DNA of 23,309 nucleotides, from assembly GCA_023390055.1 (NCBI GenBank), contig JAEWDP010000071.1:1-23309 (forward strand), given 5' to 3'. Made by a program: the position numbers and the translations under genes. The notes below the pieces were generated by a model that worked only from the letters and a program-made list of their open reading frames with translations, was not told the DNA's origin and did no database searches. Positions 22,088 through 23,309 of the stretch are shown here, in pieces (the first letter of the stretch is position 1; every line of letters starts with the position of its first letter). Source of the DNA: Pseudomonadota bacterium (GTDB lineage: Bacteria > Pseudomonadota > Alphaproteobacteria > Rhizobiales > Rhizobiaceae).

Positions 22088-23309
22088 TCACTGCGGTGCC
22101 TTTGCCATTTCGGCAAACTGCTTCATCAGTTGTGCGGCAACGGCAAGGCGCTTGTCGGGTGTTGGCAGATCACGCGTGAGGAAAATGCTCTGGTCAGGCC
22201 GGATCTTGGCCAGTGATCCCTGTTTGGCAATGTAGCCGACAAGGGCTGCAGGATTGGGAAACTGCTTGTCGCGAAACGTCACGACCAATCCCTTCGGCCC
22301 GGCGTCCAGTTTTTCGACATTGGCCACGCGGCAAAGCGATTTGACGTAAACCACCTTGAGCAGGTTCTGGACCTCTGTCGGCAAGGGACCGAAGCGATCG
22401 ATCATCTCCGCACCAAAACCATCGATCTCGGAAAGGTCCGATAGCTCACCCAGCCGGCGATAAAGACCCATGCGCAGATGCAGGTCCGGAACGAAGTCTT
22501 CGGGGATCATGACCGTGATGCCGACGGAAATTTGGGGTGACCAGCCCGTATCTATCATTTCGTCATCGCCACGGACCTCCGCCACGGCTTCTTCCAGCAT
22601 CTGCTGGTAGAGCTCGAAGCCGACCTCCTTGATATGTCCCGACTGTTCTTCGCCAAGCAGGTTGCCAGCGCCTCGAATATCGAGATCGTGACTGGCAAGC
22701 TGGAAGCCCGCGCCAAGTGTATCGAGCGACTGCAGGACTTTCAGGCGGCGTTCGGCAGTTGCGGTCAACGTCCGGTTCACCGGCAGTGTGAACAGGGCAA
22801 ACGCCCTCACCTTCGAACGCCCAACACGCCCACGCAACTGGTAGAGCTGTGCCAGACCGAACATGTCCGCACGATGGACGATAAGAGTGTTTGCGGTTGG
22901 CACATCGAGACCTGATTCCACGATCGTGGTCGACAGCAGGACGTCGTACTGGCCATCATAAAACGCGTTCATGATGTCTTCCAGTTCGCCCGCGGCCATC
23001 TGACCATGTGCGACGGCGACCTTGAGTTCGGGCACGTCCGATTGCAGGAAGGCCTGAATGTCCGGAAGATCTGCCAGTCGCGGACATACATAGAAGCTCT
23101 GGCCACCGCGGTAGTGCTCGCGCATCAGCGTCTCGCGGATAACGAGGGGATCAAACGGCGAGATGAAAGTTCTGACAGCCATCCGGTCTACTGGCGGAGT
23201 GGTGATGAGGGACAGCTCCCGAACACCTGTCATGGCAAGCTGAAGCGTCCGCGGAATTGGCGTGGCCGATAGCGTCAGGACGTGGACATCCCCTTTCAAT
23301 TCCTTGAGG
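22088..23309 (-). CDS. mfd: transcription-repair coupling factor Mfd, C-terminal part (gene continues outside window)
   Basis: Mfd pushes stalled RNA polymerase off damaged DNA and recruits UvrA. The window contains about 407 residues, roughly the last third of the protein; the start lies beyond base 23309. Visible parts are helicase motif TLSATPIPRTL just after the window edge, the second RecA-like domain with VRTFISPFDP, VAHGQMAAGELEDIMNAFYDG, TTIVESGLDVPTANTLIV and QLYQLRGRVGRSKVRAFALF (motif VI), the RGAGNLLGEEQSGHIKEVGF segment, and the C-terminal autoinhibitory domain ending in LMKQFAEMAKAPQ. It appears intact here. Its segment 22501-22670 is duplicated at 17261-17433. It is a functional partner of uvrA elsewhere in the window, not an operon neighbour. 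Confidence 0.97.
   Translation of the reverse strand, partial: LKELKGDVHVLTLSATPIPRTLQLAMTGVRELSLITTPPVDRMAVRTFISPFDPLVIRETLMREHYRGGQSFYVCPRLADLPDIQAFLQSDVPELKVAVAHGQMAAGELEDIMNAFYDGQYDVLLSTTIVESGLDVPTANTLIVHRADMFGLAQLYQLRGRVGRSKVRAFALFTLPVNRTLTATAERRLKVLQSLDTLGAGFQLASHDLDIRGAGNLLGEEQSGHIKEVGFELYQQMLEEAVAEVRGDDEMIDTGWSPQISVGITVMIPEDFVPDLHLRMGLYRRLGELSDLSEIDGFGAEMIDRFGPLPTEVQNLLKVVYVKSLCRVANVEKLDAGPKGLVVTFRDKQFPNPAALVGYIAKQGSLAKIRPDQSIFLTRDLPTPDKRLAVAAQLMKQFAEMAKAPQ

Noticed and set aside
1..23309. CRISPR arrays, tRNA or rRNA genes, insertion-sequence transposases, integrases
   Set aside because: I looked for regularly spaced repeats, cloverleaf-like sequences and transposase or recombinase motifs and saw none.

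Overview
The window looks like a chromosome segment of an alphaproteobacterium of the Rhizobiales (Hyphomicrobiales). Signs of this are an ssb/uvrA divergon with a GTTC-N7-GTTC LexA box, glnB-glnA behind a -24/-12 promoter, an HspQ and IalB-family pair, a YejA-type binding protein and mfd. Species cannot be fixed from the sequence alone.

Region 1 (1-3562) holds two co-directional accessory genes: a haem peroxidase-superfamily gene whose N-terminus (with the distal histidine) is missing, and a 660-residue protein joining a papain-like cysteine peptidase to an alpha/beta-hydrolase. An 11-bp hairpin separates them. Region 2 (3768-9768) is core DNA maintenance and metabolite repair: ssb (-) and uvrA (+) diverge from one SOS box, a DUF72 gene follows uvrA, and nnrD (NAD(P)H-hydrate epimerase/dehydratase) is convergent with it, with no base between the stop codons. 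Region 3 (9769-12460) is nitrogen control: a sigma-54 promoter, glnB (PII) and glnA, then hspQ with a strong terminator. Region 4 (12516-16915) holds a periplasmic IalB-like protein, a lone YejA-like peptide-binding protein, a FrnE-type DsbA oxidoreductase and an EamA transporter.

Region 5 (about 16961-22087) is the most unusual. A GC-richer cassette (MarR regulator, FAD-dependent aromatic hydroxylase, an internally deleted quinone oxidoreductase and a TetA-type MFS exporter) lies between two imperfect direct repeats. The left repeat is an 89-bp element followed by a 173-bp fragment of mfd. The right repeat is the same element followed by the 3' end of the real mfd gene. This looks like a transferred island left behind by recombination at mfd and later decay. 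The MarR and hydroxylase genes diverge from an operator-like palindrome. The remaining DNA between genes here holds gene remnants (a SEC-C zinc motif, a possible PH-like fold, unknown fragments). Region 6 (22088-23309) is the C-terminal third of mfd, running off the window.

Working picture: most of the window is housekeeping (SOS repair, NAD(P)H repair, nitrogen assimilation). Two accessory insertions stand out: the peroxidase/peptidase-hydrolase pair next to ssb, and the MarR-regulated oxidise-and-export cassette next to mfd.
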